Source: G020348385 sp964580235 (GTDB lineage Bacteria; Acidobacteriota; Aminicenantia; Aminicenantales; Aminicenantaceae). From it: 14,349 nucleotides of DNA. The position numbers were made by a program, and so were the translations under genes. The DNA is taken from assembly GCA_964580235.1 (NCBI GenBank), contig CAZOJY010000094.1, positions 1 to 14,349 on the forward strand, given 5' to 3'. Within the stretch, counting starts at the first letter, position 1. The number at the start of each line of letters is the position of its first letter. The notes under the pieces are model-generated. The model saw only the letters and a list, made by a program, of their open reading frames with translations. It was not told the DNA's origin and did no database searches. Below, one piece after another: positions 14,287 through 14,349 of the stretch.

Positions 14287-14349
14287 CTCATTATTAAAAC
14301 CTGATAAAATTTTCATTAAAACTCACATCTTTTCTTCTATATCGGATCG

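Overview
This is a compact, gene-dense window from a diderm (Gram-negative-type) bacterium. It carries parts of the Tol-Pal envelope system, an LPS-export (Lpt) module, sigma-54 and a regulatory phosphotransferase system (PTS). I see no mobile elements, CRISPR arrays, tRNAs or rRNAs. Moderate GC, Tol-Pal plus Lpt genes, and a run rpoN-hpf-ptsN-hprK-rapZ-EIIA(Man)-HPr-EI recall Acidobacteriota/Aminicenantota-like or deltaproteobacterial genomes. That placement is an inference from gene order, not a sequence match.

Region A (1-2763, + strand) holds pal with a disrupted N-terminus, then cpoB/ybgF, ssb, a mannose-6-phosphate-isomerase-type cupin and a stand-alone receiver protein. The first three are tightly packed (pal-cpoB gap 3 nt, cpoB-ssb overlap 14 nt). 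The last two abut without a gap. A 103-nt spacer separates ssb from the cupin gene.

Region B (2768-12284, - strand) is read from high to low coordinates. It runs: a 633-aa LptC/LptA-type protein, lptB, rpoN, long-form hpf, a PtsN-like EIIA, hprK and rapZ, then a 114-nt gap with a candidate promoter and a 15-codon leader ORF, then EIIA(Man), HPr and Enzyme I. Many junctions overlap or nearly touch, which indicates co-transcription and translational coupling. The last gene converges on the receiver gene with only 4 nt between the stop codons.

Region C (12285-14349) holds a 238-nt intergenic stretch with a TATAAT box and small repeats, recJ on the - strand, and a near-consensus sigma-70 promoter upstream of recJ whose -35 box lies within a short palindrome.

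The PTS proteins seem to form a regulatory relay: PEP to EI, then HPr His15, then EIIA(Man) His9 and/or EIIA(Ntr) His67, with HPr Ser46 available to HprK. No sugar permease (EIIB/EIIC) is encoded here. Its link to sigma-54, ribosome hibernation, RapZ and LPS export suggests coupling of carbon/nitrogen status to envelope synthesis. The most notable points are a Ser at the position of the family's catalytic His in HprK, the very long LptC/LptA protein with no separate lptA, the broken pal N-terminus, and the coupled leader ORF before EIIA(Man).
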